This document shows positions 25,817 through 34,751 of a stretch of DNA of 64,000 bases, piece by piece (position 1 is the stretch's first letter; the number at the start of each line of letters is the position of its first letter). Source of the stretch: Chryseobacterium nakagawai (GTDB taxonomy: Bacteria > Bacteroidota > Bacteroidia > Flavobacteriales > Weeksellaceae); contig NZ_LR134386.1 of NCBI RefSeq assembly GCF_900637665.1, forward strand, positions 3,898,501 through 3,962,500, written 5' to 3'. The notes under the pieces are model-generated. The model saw only the letters and a list, made by a program, of their open reading frames with translations. It was not told where the DNA came from and ran no database searches. Position numbers and translations under genes: made by a program.

Positions 25817-27691
25817 ATGGCGAAGGGAGACAGTCAATTTAGTTTAATACGATTAACGGAAAATGTGAGAGACATTATGAGAAATCCAGAAAAAGTATTG
25901 AACAGTCTAATAAGGCACAGCGGAAACACGGACTATAAGTTCGAAAGGCTATACAAGGTTCTGTTCAATGAAGAGATGTACTTTATCGCCTATCAGAAAA
26001 TCTACAGTAAAGTAGGCAATATGACGGCAGGAGTTGATGGAAAGACCATCGACGGAATGAGTATATCCCGCATTGAAAGGCTGATTGCATCGTTGCGAAA
26101 CGAGACCTATCAGCCAAACCCATCCAAGAGGACATACATTCCGAAAAAGAACGGGAAGAAACGTCCGCTTGGTATACCATCTTTTGATGACAAATTAGTG
26201 CAGGAGGTTATCAGAATGATATTGGAAGCAATTTATGAGGGTAGCTTTGAGCATACTTCACATGGGTTCCGACCCAATAGAAGCTGTCACACAGCCCTAT
26301 TAAGCGTCCAACAGTCATTCACTGCTGTACGGTGGTTCATCGAGGGCGATATAAAAGGCTTCTTCGACAATATCAATCACGAAATATTGATTGGTATCCT
26401 AAAGGAGCGTATCGCTGACGACAGGTTCATTCGGTTGATACGAAAGTTCCTCAATGCAGGGTATATTGAAGATTGGGTGTACCACAAAACATACAGTGGC
26501 ACACCGCAAGGTGGGATTGTAAGCCCCATCCTTGCCAACATTTACCTTGATAAACTCGATAAATATGTCAAGGATTATATCAAGGACTTCGATAAGGGTA
26601 AAAGAACTACGGCAACACGCCAGTACAGGCTACACGAACAGAGACGATACCGCTTGGCCAAGAAACTCAAATGTGAGACAGACGAAACTGTCAGAGAGCA
26701 GATGATTAAGGACATCAAAGAGTTGAGACAGGAAAGAAACAAATATCCAGCTTATGACAAGATGGATGGCAGTTTCAGAAAGTTAAAATACGTTAGGTAT
26801 GCGGACGATTTTCTTATCGGGGTCATAGGTAGCAAAGAAGACTGCAAAAAGATAAAGGAAGACATCAAGGTTTACCTTGATGAAAAACTGAAACTTGAAC
26901 TGTCTGATGAAAAAACCTTGGTGACTAATGCTAAGAAACCAGCCAAATTCTTAGGCTTTGATGTCTCCGTGCGAAACTCCGATGAATCCAAGAGAGATAA
27001 GCACGGTAGAACCGTAAGATGTTTCGGAGATAAGATTGTACTCCGTGTCACAGTAGACGTGATGAAGAAAAAGCTACTGAGCTATAATGCCATGAAACTG
27101 GTAAATAAAAAAGGCACAGAAGTTTGGAAACCACGCTCACGCTATTACATGAAAGACTTGGATGACTTAGAAATCATCAGTCAGTACAACGCTGAAATAC
27201 GGGGCTTTTACAATTATTACTCAATTGCCAACAACAGCTCGTTTGTCCAGTCATTTTCTTACATCTTGGAGTACAGTATGTACAAAACGTATGCACTGAA
27301 ATACCAAACTTCAATCAGTCAGGAAAAGACTAAAAGATGTATCAACGGAGTATTTTCCATTCCCTACAAAAACAGGAAAGGAGATATAATGTACAGACGC
27401 TTTTACAAAGAGGGTTTCAAACGCCAAAAAGCTGCCCGTGGTGCTTACGTGGATAGTTTACCTGTCACAGTTACCATTACAGGAGGAAGAAACAGCCTTA
27501 TAACAAGGTTGCAAAACCAGAAATGCGAATTATGCGGTGCCAACGAGAAATTGGAAATGCACCATATACGCAAATTGAAAGACCTGAAAGGTAAGCAAGA
27601 CTGGGAAAAACGAATGAGTGCAAGGAGAAGAAAAACCTTGGCATTATGCTCAAAATGCCACGATAAGATACACGCAGGCAAGTTAGACTGA
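25817..27691 (+). CDS. ltrA: Group II intron reverse transcriptase/maturase with HNH endonuclease
   Basis: The 624-residue protein has the full RT finger-palm series: RTYIPKKNGKKRPLGIPSF, EHTSHGFRPNRSCHTAL, GDIKGFFDNINHEIL, and the catalytic YADD at 328-331. A maturase (X) domain follows, and a C-terminal HNH endonuclease has C570, C573, HH at 582-583 and C611, C614. This makes it fit for splicing and for target-primed retrohoming. The listed start (MAKGDSQ) is plausible; a start at MRNPEK slightly downstream cannot be excluded. No inactivating change is visible. Confidence 0.95.
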   Translation: MAKGDSQFSLIRLTENVRDIMRNPEKVLNSLIRHSGNTDYKFERLYKVLFNEEMYFIAYQKIYSKVGNMTAGVDGKTIDGMSISRIERLIASLRNETYQPNPSKRTYIPKKNGKKRPLGIPSFDDKLVQEVIRMILEAIYEGSFEHTSHGFRPNRSCHTALLSVQQSFTAVRWFIEGDIKGFFDNINHEILIGILKERIADDRFIRLIRKFLNAGYIEDWVYHKTYSGTPQGGIVSPILANIYLDKLDKYVKDYIKDFDKGKRTTATRQYRLHEQRRYRLAKKLKCETDETVREQMIKDIKELRQERNKYPAYDKMDGSFRKLKYVRYADDFLIGVIGSKEDCKKIKEDIKVYLDEKLKLELSDEKTLVTNAKKPAKFLGFDVSVRNSDESKRDKHGRTVRCFGDKIVLRVTVDVMKKKLLSYNAMKLVNKKGTEVWKPRSRYYMKDLDDLEIISQYNAEIRGFYNYYSIANNSSFVQSFSYILEYSMYKTYALKYQTSISQEKTKRCINGVFSIPYKNRKGDIMYRRFYKEGFKRQKAARGAYVDSLPVTVTITGGRNSLITRLQNQKCELCGANEKLEMHHIRKLKDLKGKQDWEKRMSARRRKTLALCSKCHDKIHAGKLD

Positions 27692-27704
27692 ATAAATTGA
27701 TGGA

Positions 27705-27738
27705 GAGCCGTATACCTGGAGACAGGTACGTACGGTTC
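27705..27738 (+). ncRNA. Group II intron domain V
   Basis: This 34-nt hairpin starts GAGCCG, has a GAGA tetraloop between CCTG and CAGG-like arms and ends CGGTTC. It is the catalytic heart of group II introns and the most conserved part. Domain VI and the 3' end follow to 27800. Confidence 0.9.
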
Positions 27739-27800
27739 GGGGGAGAGTTCTTGGAAACCTACCATAGTCAATATGGCAAGGCGCCGGGTTCTTATCCTAC

Positions 27801-27923
27801 GCATATACCACGGAAGAAACCGAAAAAATGGAAGTGATGCAGCTCGCATCGGAACTCGACGGCAACGTCGAACTCGCCATCAAGCATATCGCTATGCAAA
27901 GGCGTGAACAAGTAAATCAATAA
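27801..27923 (+). CDS. traG: TraG, 3' exon
   Basis: Frame reading from GCA at 27801 gives AYTTEETEKMEVMQLASELD and continues through NVELAIKHIAMQ to a stop at 27923, the conserved TraG C terminus. It joins in frame to the 5' exon ending in EEYL at 25314. No sensible start codon of its own exists, so these 40 residues are made only after intron splicing. Confidence 0.88.
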   Translation, partial: AYTTEETEKMEVMQLASELDGNVELAIKHIAMQRREQVNQ

Positions 27924-27951
27924 TTATTAATCATTTAAAAATTTAGAAACA

Positions 27952-28584
27952 ATGAAAAAAGTAATGTTACTGGTGTGTACGGCAATTATGCTTGCCGTTA
28001 CACCCTCCGCAAAAGCACAGTTTGTAGTAACCGATCCTGCAAATCTTGCATCCGGTATTCTCAACTCCGCCAATGAGATTGTACAAACATCCTCCACAGT
28101 AAGTAATGTGGTTAAGAATTTTAAGGAGGTTGAAAAAGTCTATAAGCAAGGCAAAGAGTATTACGACAAACTGAAAGCCATCAACAACTTAGTAAAGGAC
28201 GCCCGTAAAGTGCAACAAACGGTTTTGCTGGTAGGTGATGTATCCGAAATGTATGTACAGAATTTCGGCAAGATGATGAACGATCCCAATTTCACAGCTC
28301 AGGAGTTGACTGCAATTGGCAATGGTTATTCGGCATTACTGGGCGAAAGTACCGAGCTACTGAAGGAACTAAAGCAGATCATAACCTCATCAAGCCTATC
28401 GCTGAACGATAAAGAGCGTATGGACATTATCGACCGTGTGTACAAAGAAGTCAAGGAATACCACAGCCTTGTACGCTATTACACCAACAAGAACATTTCC
28501 GTAAGCTATTTGAGAGCGAAAAAGAAAGATGATGCCAAAAGAGTACTTGATCTCTACGGAACTTCCAACCAAAAATACTGGTAA
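27952..28584 (+). CDS. traI: TraI (DUF4141) periplasmic conjugation protein
   Basis: The 210-residue protein has a cleavable signal peptide (MKKVMLLVCTAIMLAVTPSA, cut near KAQ). It continues as a helical protein with heptad-like segments (VKNFKEVEKVYKQGKEYYDKLKAINN), resembling VirB5-like minor pilus or core components. Size and position after traG fit TraI of CTnDOT-type systems. It is followed 3 bases later by traJ, and both are surely co-transcribed. Confidence 0.87.
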   Translation: MKKVMLLVCTAIMLAVTPSAKAQFVVTDPANLASGILNSANEIVQTSSTVSNVVKNFKEVEKVYKQGKEYYDKLKAINNLVKDARKVQQTVLLVGDVSEMYVQNFGKMMNDPNFTAQELTAIGNGYSALLGESTELLKELKQIITSSSLSLNDKERMDIIDRVYKEVKEYHSLVRYYTNKNISVSYLRAKKKDDAKRVLDLYGTSNQKYW

Positions 28585-28587
28585 GCT

Positions 28588-29580
28588 ATGGAATGGAATA
28601 ATCTTCACGAAGTCCTGCGGTCGCTCTACGATGATATGATGCCGCTTGCAGGCGATATGGCAGCAGTGGCAAAAGGTCTTGCGGGATTGGGTGCATTATT
28701 CTATGTGGCGTTAAAGGTTTGGCAGGCTCTGAGCCGTGCCGAACCTATAGATATGTTCCCATTGCTACGACCGTTTGCTTTAGGACTATGTATTATGTTC
28801 TTCCCGACAATTGTATTGGGAACCATCAATGCGGTACTAAGTCCAGTGGTAACGGGAACCCACGCCATACTCGAAAACCAGGTACTCGACCTGAACCAAT
28901 TGCAACAGCAGAAAGACCAATTGGAATATGAAGCAATGGTCAGAAATCCAGAAACAGCTTTTATGGTATCGGACGAAGAGTTTGATAAAAAACTGGATGA
29001 ATTGGGCTGGTCGCCTTCCGACATTGGAACAATGGCAGGAATGTATATGGACAGAACCGCTTATCAGCTAGAGAAAGCCCTTAAAGATTGGTTTCGCAAT
29101 CTGTTGGAAATACTCTTTCAGGCAGCCGCATTAGTCATAGATACCATCCGAACGTTTTTTCTGATCGTCCTTTCCATACTCGGACCAATCGCCTTTGCGA
29201 TTTCCGTATGGGATGGCTTTCAGAGTACGCTCACACAGTGGCTCACTAGGTACGTCAGTGTGTATCTCTGGCTACCGGTTTCAGATCTGTTCAGTTCCAT
29301 GCTTGCAAGGATACAATCACTCATATTGGAGCGGGATATTGAGATGCTCGCCGATCCGAGTTATATCCCCGATACCAGTAATACCGTGTACATCATATTT
29401 ATGATCATCGGCATTATCGGATACTTTACGATACCTACCGTAACAGGTTGGATTATCCAGGCCGGAGGTGCAGGAAACTTTACACGAAATGTAAATCAGA
29501 CAGCAATGAAAGCCGGAAATGTAGCAAGTGCCGGAGCAGGTTCTGCCGCAGGTAATATAGGTGGTCAGCTAATGAAATAA
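28588..29580 (+). CDS. traJ: TraJ, polytopic inner-membrane conjugation protein (VirB6-like)
   Basis: The 330-residue protein has about six membrane segments (for example at 45-70, 170-205, 260-290) with a soluble loop between about 90 and 150 containing NPETAFMVSDEEFD. The C terminus is rich in G, A and N. The conserved aromatic phrase RYVSVYLWLPVSDLFSSMLARIQ is typical of TraJ. VirB6-like proteins line the DNA path in the inner membrane. The gene lies between traI and traK. Confidence 0.9.
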   Translation: MEWNNLHEVLRSLYDDMMPLAGDMAAVAKGLAGLGALFYVALKVWQALSRAEPIDMFPLLRPFALGLCIMFFPTIVLGTINAVLSPVVTGTHAILENQVLDLNQLQQQKDQLEYEAMVRNPETAFMVSDEEFDKKLDELGWSPSDIGTMAGMYMDRTAYQLEKALKDWFRNLLEILFQAAALVIDTIRTFFLIVLSILGPIAFAISVWDGFQSTLTQWLTRYVSVYLWLPVSDLFSSMLARIQSLILERDIEMLADPSYIPDTSNTVYIIFMIIGIIGYFTIPTVTGWIIQAGGAGNFTRNVNQTAMKAGNVASAGAGSAAGNIGGQLMK

Positions 29581-29605
29581 TGTAAAATAATTAATCATCT
29601 AAAAA

Positions 29606-30229
29606 ATGGAATTTAAAACACTAAGAAATATTGAAAACAGCTTCAGACAGATCAGGCTTTATGCCATCGTATTTGCCGTTCTCTGCATTAGTGTGGTAGG
29701 ATATGCCGTATGGCAGTCCTACCGTTTTGCGGAGGAACAACGCCAAAAGGTTTATGTATTGGACAACGGAAAATCGCTAATGCTTGCCTTATCGCAGGAT
29801 GCAAGTATTAACCGACCTGTTGAAGCGAGGGAACACGTAAGACGTTTTCACGAACTGTTCTTCACATTGGCTCCCGATAAGAATGCCATTGAAAGCAATA
29901 TGAAACGGGCGTTCAACCTTGCCGACAAAAGTGCCTTTGATTATTACAAAGACCTTTCGGAAAAAGGATACTATAACCGTATCATTTCAGGAAACGTACA
30001 GCAGCGTATTGAGGTGGATAGCGTTGTCTGCAACTTCGATACCTATCCGTATGCCGTGCGAACCTATGCCAAACAATTCATCATCCGTTCGAGCAATGTA
30101 ACCAGACGGAACCTGATCACGTCCTGCTATCTCGTGAACTCTGTCCGTTCCGATAATAACCCACAAGGTTTTAATATCGAAAAGTTTGCCGTAACGGAAA
30201 ACAGGGACATTGAAGTAATTGAACGCTAA
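29606..30229 (+). CDS. traK: TraK, VirB8-like conjugation protein
   Basis: The 207-residue protein opens MEFKTLRNIENSFRQIRLYA, has one membrane anchor (about 17-36) and a periplasmic domain of VirB8 type. The phrases AREHVRRFHELFFTLAPDKNAIESNMKRAFNLADKSAFDYYKDLSE and QRIEVDSVVCNFDTYPY mark TraK. VirB8-like proteins are assembly hubs of the secretion core. Normally traL follows; here a small unrecognised gene comes between. Confidence 0.9.
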   Translation: MEFKTLRNIENSFRQIRLYAIVFAVLCISVVGYAVWQSYRFAEEQRQKVYVLDNGKSLMLALSQDASINRPVEAREHVRRFHELFFTLAPDKNAIESNMKRAFNLADKSAFDYYKDLSEKGYYNRIISGNVQQRIEVDSVVCNFDTYPYAVRTYAKQFIIRSSNVTRRNLITSCYLVNSVRSDNNPQGFNIEKFAVTENRDIEVIER

Positions 30230-30240
30230 AAATAGAAGTT

Positions 30241-30675
30241 TTGAAACAGTTACTTGACTTAGACACATTCGCACAAACCCTCACGAACAAAGGGTATGAC
30301 GGCTATTTCCAAACAGAAGCGGCCTATGCCGACAAAATCAAAGATAGCATCAGCAGATTTTTGGAGGCTTGTAATAATGGAACAGACAAACCGATGTTGC
30401 CAAACATTCTGATGCTGAAAACCTACCTGGAATGGAATGGCGATGATAAGCCAAAGGTTGAATGCAATATGTGGATAAAGTACAAAGACGGTCTTTTCGA
30501 TGTTCAGAAAATGAATATTGACAGAATAGACCAGTATGGGCAATTATTGAAGCAATCGAAATTAACGGATCTCACTACAAATTCGGTTCCGACAAGAAAA
30601 GAAGCGATTGCGCAAGTTTCCGAAAAGCCCAGAGAACAGTTGTCTAACCAAAACAGACGGTTCCGAATGCGATAG
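30241..30675 (+). CDS. Unrecognised protein between traK and traL
   Basis: This 144-residue frame starts with TTG at 30241 (MKQLLDLDTFAQTLTNKG), 11 bases after the traK stop, and ends 17 bases before traL. It has no signal peptide or membrane helix. The middle (MLKTYLEWNGDDKPKVECNMWIKYKDGLFDVQKMNIDR) looks like a compact alpha/beta cytoplasmic domain, and the C terminus is basic (NQNRRFRMR). The tight packing in the operon supports a real gene. Its function is unknown; it may be an accessory of the transfer apparatus. Confidence 0.75.
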   Translation: MKQLLDLDTFAQTLTNKGYDGYFQTEAAYADKIKDSISRFLEACNNGTDKPMLPNILMLKTYLEWNGDDKPKVECNMWIKYKDGLFDVQKMNIDRIDQYGQLLKQSKLTDLTTNSVPTRKEAIAQVSEKPREQLSNQNRRFRMR

Positions 30676-30692
30676 CCGATAATCATTACAAT

Positions 30693-30980
30693 ATGAAAAA
30701 ATTAAGAGCAAAGATGGACAGGCACTTTGACCAATTGGATGATCGCTGGCGTGAACTGCCTGTACGCAAACAGCACAAATATACCCTATACTTTTTCTTG
30801 GGTTATCTGATGCTTACCGCAGGCGTGATTGCCAAAGTTTGGTACGACACGGGAAAGTCTGAAAACGATATGAAAATCAGGCATATGGAAAACCCTGTAC
30901 TCAGAAAAGGAGAAAGCCCTGTAAGCTTACAGGACACATTATCAACCATTTTTAAAAATAAGATTTATGAAAGAAAATGA
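30693..30980 (+). CDS. traL: TraL (DUF3989) small membrane protein
   Basis: The 95-residue protein has a charged N terminus (KKLRAKMDRHFDQLDDRWRELPV), one membrane helix (about 30-50, LYFFLGYLMLTAGVIAKVWY) and a short periplasmic tail. This is the TraL pattern of CTnDOT-like operons. Its end overlaps the traM start by 14 bases, so the two are translationally coupled. Confidence 0.85.
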   Translation: MKKLRAKMDRHFDQLDDRWRELPVRKQHKYTLYFFLGYLMLTAGVIAKVWYDTGKSENDMKIRHMENPVLRKGESPVSLQDTLSTIFKNKIYERK

Positions 30981-32307
30981 AAATAAAAAGACGGTGGTTC
31001 GGGTAACCGAGGGTAATCCGAAAGAAACCGCTGATGTGCTGCAAGACAGTACGCAGAGCAAAGCCGATAAACTGAAAAAGCCACTCATATTCGGCTTGAT
31101 GGGAATTGTCTTTGTAGGCTGTATGTATCTCATATTTAAACCATCGGAAGATAAGAACGAAATCGAAAGTCTTGGACTGAACGATGCAGTTCCGCAGGCT
31201 ACTGAAGCAGGATTACAGTCGGACAAGCAAAAGGCATACGAACAGGAAATGCTGGAACAAAAGGATAAAGAAAAACGAAATGCCCTGACAACGCTTTCAG
31301 ATTACTGGAATACAGACAGCTCCCAGAGTATGGAAGAAGAAATACCTGAAGAAGAGGAAAGCTATCGTTATGGTTCTGAAAGAAATTCCGGCAGATATGG
31401 AAATTCTATCTTAAACAGTTACCGCAATGCACAAAGTACATTGGGTTCGTTTTATCAGGACGATAATTTGGAAACAATAGAACTCCGCAGGCAATTGGAC
31501 GAACTGAAAGAGCAATTGGCTGAAAAAGATGTACCCAAAGCTGCAACTATAGATGACCAGCTTGCACTGATGGAAAAATCCTATCAGATGGCAGCAAAGT
31601 ATCTTCCCCAAGGTAGTACGAGTACTTTAGAAGCTCTACCTGTCAATAACAGCAATGCTTCAGGAACTGCTACTACTAATCAAAAAGAGCATTTTGTAGC
31701 ATTTACGTCTATGAGGAAAAACACTGTTTCTGCCTTATACCGTGAACCCAGCGATAGTGCATTTTTAGCCGATTGGAGCCAGACCAAAAATCGTGGCTTT
31801 TATACCGCAGGTTCCATTGAGCAGGTGGTACAACCGAAAAACAGTATAAAAGCAAGCGTACACGAAACACAAACAATAGTTGGCGAAACAGGTGTACGTC
31901 TTCGTTTATTGGAGCCAGCCCAAACACCACAACGAACCATTCCCAAAGGAACGATTGTAACAGCTAATGCCAAATTTCAGGGAGGGCGATTACAGCTAAA
32001 AATTACTTCGATAGAACTGGAGGGCAACATCATCCCTGTGGATATTACCATTTACGATTTGGACGGACAGCAAGGATTGTATGTTCCGTATTCGCCTGAA
32101 ATGAATGCCCTTACAGAAATGGCAGGCAATATGAGCCAACAATCAGGAACAAGCTTGATGCTTACTCAAAATGCCGGACAGCAAGTTGCCGCAGACCTTA
32201 GCCGTGGCGTAGTACAGGGTATTTCGGGCTATTTCGCCAAAAAAGTAAGAACGCCAAAGGTAACACTGAAAGCAGGACATCAGGTCTTCTTGGTATCTAA
32301 AAAATAA
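30967..32307 (+). CDS. traM: TraM, VirB10-like conjugation core protein
   Basis: The 446-residue protein has an N-terminal cytoplasmic stretch, one membrane anchor (about 37-58, KPLIFGLMGIVFVGCMYLIF), a long charged coiled region (about 75-200) and a C-terminal beta-rich domain from about 270. The latter contains GETGVRLRLLEPAQTPQRTIPKGTIVTANAKFQGGRL, the mark of VirB10/TraM (conjugative transposon TraM). It should link the inner-membrane motor to the outer-membrane ring formed with TraN. Confidence 0.9.
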   Translation: MKENENKKTVVRVTEGNPKETADVLQDSTQSKADKLKKPLIFGLMGIVFVGCMYLIFKPSEDKNEIESLGLNDAVPQATEAGLQSDKQKAYEQEMLEQKDKEKRNALTTLSDYWNTDSSQSMEEEIPEEEESYRYGSERNSGRYGNSILNSYRNAQSTLGSFYQDDNLETIELRRQLDELKEQLAEKDVPKAATIDDQLALMEKSYQMAAKYLPQGSTSTLEALPVNNSNASGTATTNQKEHFVAFTSMRKNTVSALYREPSDSAFLADWSQTKNRGFYTAGSIEQVVQPKNSIKASVHETQTIVGETGVRLRLLEPAQTPQRTIPKGTIVTANAKFQGGRLQLKITSIELEGNIIPVDITIYDLDGQQGLYVPYSPEMNALTEMAGNMSQQSGTSLMLTQNAGQQVAADLSRGVVQGISGYFAKKVRTPKVTLKAGHQVFLVSKK

Positions 32308-32330
32308 TGTTGAATTCAAATAATAAAACA

Positions 32331-33224
32331 ATGAAAAATCATTTTAAAACTTTTTGGGCAATTGCCCTCATACTTGGCTTTGCCGTACAATCTTATGCAC
32401 AGGACAGCATTAGAACACCGCTTGCCCTGGGCAAGATAGAACCGTACCGTATGGAATTGACCTACGATAAAACTTCGCACCTGATTTTCCCGACTGCCAT
32501 TCGTTACGTGGATTTGGGAAGTGAATACCTAATTGCAGGAAAAGCGGAAGATGCCGAAAATGTATTGCGTGTAAAAGCATCGGTAAGGGATTTTGAAGCG
32601 GAAACCAATTTTTCCGTTATCACGAATGACGGACGTTTTTACAGTTTCAATGTGTATTACAGCGGGTATCCCGAAGCATTGAGCTATGACCTTTTGACAA
32701 TGCAAAAAGCAGTGGACAAAGCCAACGGTAACGATGTGCTTTTTGAAGAATTGGGCAACAATTCTCCCTCATTGGCGGGCTTGCTTTTGGAAACTATTTA
32801 CAAAAAGGACAAACGCATTGTAAAGCATATTGGGGCTAAGAGTTTCGGCATTCAGTTTATTCTGAAAGGAATTTACATACACAATGGTAAATACTATTTC
32901 CATACGGAATTGAGAAATCGCAGCAATGTACCGTTCAATATCGACTTTGTGAATTTCAAGGTAGTTGATAAAAAGGTTGCCAAACGAACCGTAGTACAGG
33001 AACGCCCGATGATACCGCTTCGTACCTATAAACCACTTACAGAAATTTCGGGACAAACCACCGAACAAAATGTTTTCCTGTTAGACCAATTCACTATTGC
33101 CGATGATAAGGTACTGTTGGTTGAGATTTTCGAGAAGAACGGTGGTCGTCATCAAACACTTCAGGTAGAAAATTCGGATTTGATAAAAGCCCGATTGATC
33201 AACGATATGCATCTGAAATTTTAA
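32331..33224 (+). CDS. traN: TraN (DUF4138), VirB9-like outer-membrane core protein
   Basis: I choose the ATG at 32331 because it opens a signal peptide (MKNHFKTFWAIALILGFAVQ, then SYAQ); the upstream ATG at 32307 adds eight polar residues and overlaps the traM stop. The mature protein, about 275 residues, is beta-rich with VirB9-like phrases (HLIFPTAIRYVDLGSEYLIA, then RNRSNVPFNIDFVNFKVVD). It should pair with TraM in the outer-membrane ring. Confidence 0.9.
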   Translation: MKNHFKTFWAIALILGFAVQSYAQDSIRTPLALGKIEPYRMELTYDKTSHLIFPTAIRYVDLGSEYLIAGKAEDAENVLRVKASVRDFEAETNFSVITNDGRFYSFNVYYSGYPEALSYDLLTMQKAVDKANGNDVLFEELGNNSPSLAGLLLETIYKKDKRIVKHIGAKSFGIQFILKGIYIHNGKYYFHTELRNRSNVPFNIDFVNFKVVDKKVAKRTVVQERPMIPLRTYKPLTEISGQTTEQNVFLLDQFTIADDKVLLVEIFEKNGGRHQTLQVENSDLIKARLINDMHLKF

Positions 33225-33244
33225 TAAACCTTTAAAGCAATAAT

Positions 33245-33805
33245 ATGAAAAAGTATATCTATACTGTGATGCTTATACTGATAGGCATCACAACCAGCCA
33301 AGCGCAACGAATGTTGCCTAAACAAAAAGGATTGGAAGTAAATGTTGGTGTATTATCCGATGATAAAATCGGCAACGATTATTACATCAGCCTTGGTATG
33401 ACTGTAAACGGCAAAAACGGCAATTATCAGCTATGGGCGTTGGAATATACCCATCAATACCACAACTACAAAGATCTTCGCATACCACAGGAAACCTACA
33501 CAGCTGAGGGAGGTTATAGTTTCTTTCTTTTGGGCGATGCCCGTAAAAACATCACGCTGAATGCAGCTATAACAGGCGTACTGGGTTATGAAACAATCAA
33601 CCGTGGCGAAACAATGTTGTATGATGGAGCAAAGGTTTTGAATGAAGACAACTTCATCTACGGAGCCGGTGGAAGGCTCACTTTTGAAACGTACCTGTCA
33701 GATCGTTTTGTGTTAGTTCTGCAAGGACGTACTAAGGTCGTATGGGGTACGGATATGAAACAGTTCCGCCCCTCCGCAGGTGTGGGATTAAGGTTTAACT
33801 TTTAA
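33245..33805 (+). CDS. traO: TraO conjugation protein
   Basis: The 186-residue protein has a signal peptide (KKYIYTVMLILIGITTSQA). The mature domain ends in alternating beta segments and an outer-membrane-protein-like C terminus (SAGVGLRFNF, terminal phenylalanine). The phrases NYQLWALEYTHQYHNYKD and AEGGYSFFLLGDARKNI match TraO of Bacteroidota conjugative elements. It probably sits in the outer membrane as part of the transfer complex. Confidence 0.87.
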   Translation: MKKYIYTVMLILIGITTSQAQRMLPKQKGLEVNVGVLSDDKIGNDYYISLGMTVNGKNGNYQLWALEYTHQYHNYKDLRIPQETYTAEGGYSFFLLGDARKNITLNAAITGVLGYETINRGETMLYDGAKVLNEDNFIYGAGGRLTFETYLSDRFVLVLQGRTKVVWGTDMKQFRPSAGVGLRFNF

Positions 33806-33817
33806 AATGTAAAAACA

Positions 33818-34267
33818 ATGATAGCAATATTCAATAAATTCAGAATAGGCTTATTGCCGATATACTTAATGTTGGCAATTCTCGCAGCTTCGGTTTCTTT
33901 GGTATCTTGTAGCAAAGATGATGAACTCGAAATACAGAACGATTTTCCTTTTGAGGTAAATGTAATGCCGGTACCCAAAGATGTTGCCGATGGGCAGACG
34001 GTAGAGATCCGCATTACCATACATCGAACAGGAAACTACACGAACACTCAGTATTTTCTTCGCTATTTTCAGTTTGACGGTACAGGAACATTGCAATACT
34101 ACGATGAACCACCGTACCTCCCGAACGATTTGTATTCATTACCAACAGAGCAGTTTCGCTTGTACTACACTTCAACATCTGCTGTTTCACAATCCTTTGA
34201 GGTTTGGATTTCGGACAGCTTCGGGAATGAAAAGCAATTAAGTTTTCAGTTCAATAGTAGTGATTAA
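33818..34267 (+). CDS. TraQ-like (DUF3872) lipoprotein
   Basis: The 149-residue protein has a lipoprotein signal ending in SLVSCSKDDE, so it is cut before the cysteine at about residue 31 and anchored by lipid. The Ig-like rest contains NDFPFEVNVMPVPKDVADGQTVEIRITI and RYFQFDGTGTLQY, the DUF3872 pattern found at the end of tra operons. A good terminator follows 24 bases after the stop, so this is the last gene of the main tra operon. Confidence 0.85.
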   Translation: MIAIFNKFRIGLLPIYLMLAILAASVSLVSCSKDDELEIQNDFPFEVNVMPVPKDVADGQTVEIRITIHRTGNYTNTQYFLRYFQFDGTGTLQYYDEPPYLPNDLYSLPTEQFRLYYTSTSAVSQSFEVWISDSFGNEKQLSFQFNSSD

Positions 34268-34290
34268 GAACAACAACTTTGACAACGACA

Positions 34291-34316
34291 AAACCGACTT
34301 TATAGGTCGGTTTTTT
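34291..34316 (+). terminator. Terminator of the tra operon
   Basis: AAACCGAC pairs with GTCGGTTT around a short loop and is followed by a T run on the plus strand. Confidence 0.88.
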
Positions 34317-34375
34317 GCTTTTGATTTTCAACCAAGGATGTTTTGTTTAAATTTATTTGATATAATTTTGACAAT

Positions 34376-34669
34376 ATGGATGCAGTTACTTCTCAATTGG
34401 TAATGGGAATTATTCCGCTTGTTATCGGTATAGGTCTTATCTACTGGATAAGCCGGAGGAAATTTTACAGACGTAATGCGATGGGTGCAGAGGGCTTTTC
34501 GAGTTTTGAAGCATCTGTATTTATCCGTTTTATAGAACGTGTTGGTAAATGGATTGCCTATGCTTTAATTATTCTTGGCGTTGTTATTCTTTGGTCTTAT
34601 ACACAGATGAAAAAAGAAAGGGAGAAAAAACAACAGGAAGTTAAAATTGAACAGCCTACCAAACGTTGA
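34376..34669 (+). CDS. Small membrane protein, unrecognised
   Basis: The 97-residue protein has two hydrophobic segments (about 8-26 and 60-80) separated by a polar loop with SRRKFYRRNAMGAEGFSSFE. It has a basic, Q- and K-rich C terminus. No family is recognised. The gene is a single unit bounded by terminators at 34291-34316 and 34698-34730, so it is expressed apart from tra. Two-helix proteins of this sort occur as entry-exclusion or regulatory accessories on ICEs, but that is only a guess. Confidence 0.7.
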   Translation: MDAVTSQLVMGIIPLVIGIGLIYWISRRKFYRRNAMGAEGFSSFEASVFIRFIERVGKWIAYALIILGVVILWSYTQMKKEREKKQQEVKIEQPTKR

Positions 34670-34697
34670 TAGAAATTTCCCTATAAACTTTTTAACG

Positions 34698-34730
34698 AAT
34701 CGGATAACCCAAAAGGCTATCCGATTTTTT
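34698..34730 (+). terminator. Terminator after the small membrane protein gene
   Basis: AATCGGATA pairs with TATCCGATT, and the hairpin runs into TTTTTTG on the plus strand. Confidence 0.88.
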
Positions 34731-34751
34731 GTTTACGGCAAAAGAAAACAG

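Larger units (their letters stand above)
25315..27800 (+). mobile_element. Group II intron inserted in traG
   Basis: The intron begins with the consensus GTGCG and ends CCTAC, an AY end. It holds an open frame for a reverse transcriptase/maturase and has a 34-nt domain V at 27705-27738 with the GAGCCGTAT start and GTACGGTTC end. About 500 bases of structured domain I-III sequence precede the ORF. The total is 2486 bp. It sits 41 codons from the end of traG in the sense orientation, so splicing is needed for full-length TraG. The exact 3' border is inferred from frame and consensus. Confidence 0.9.
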
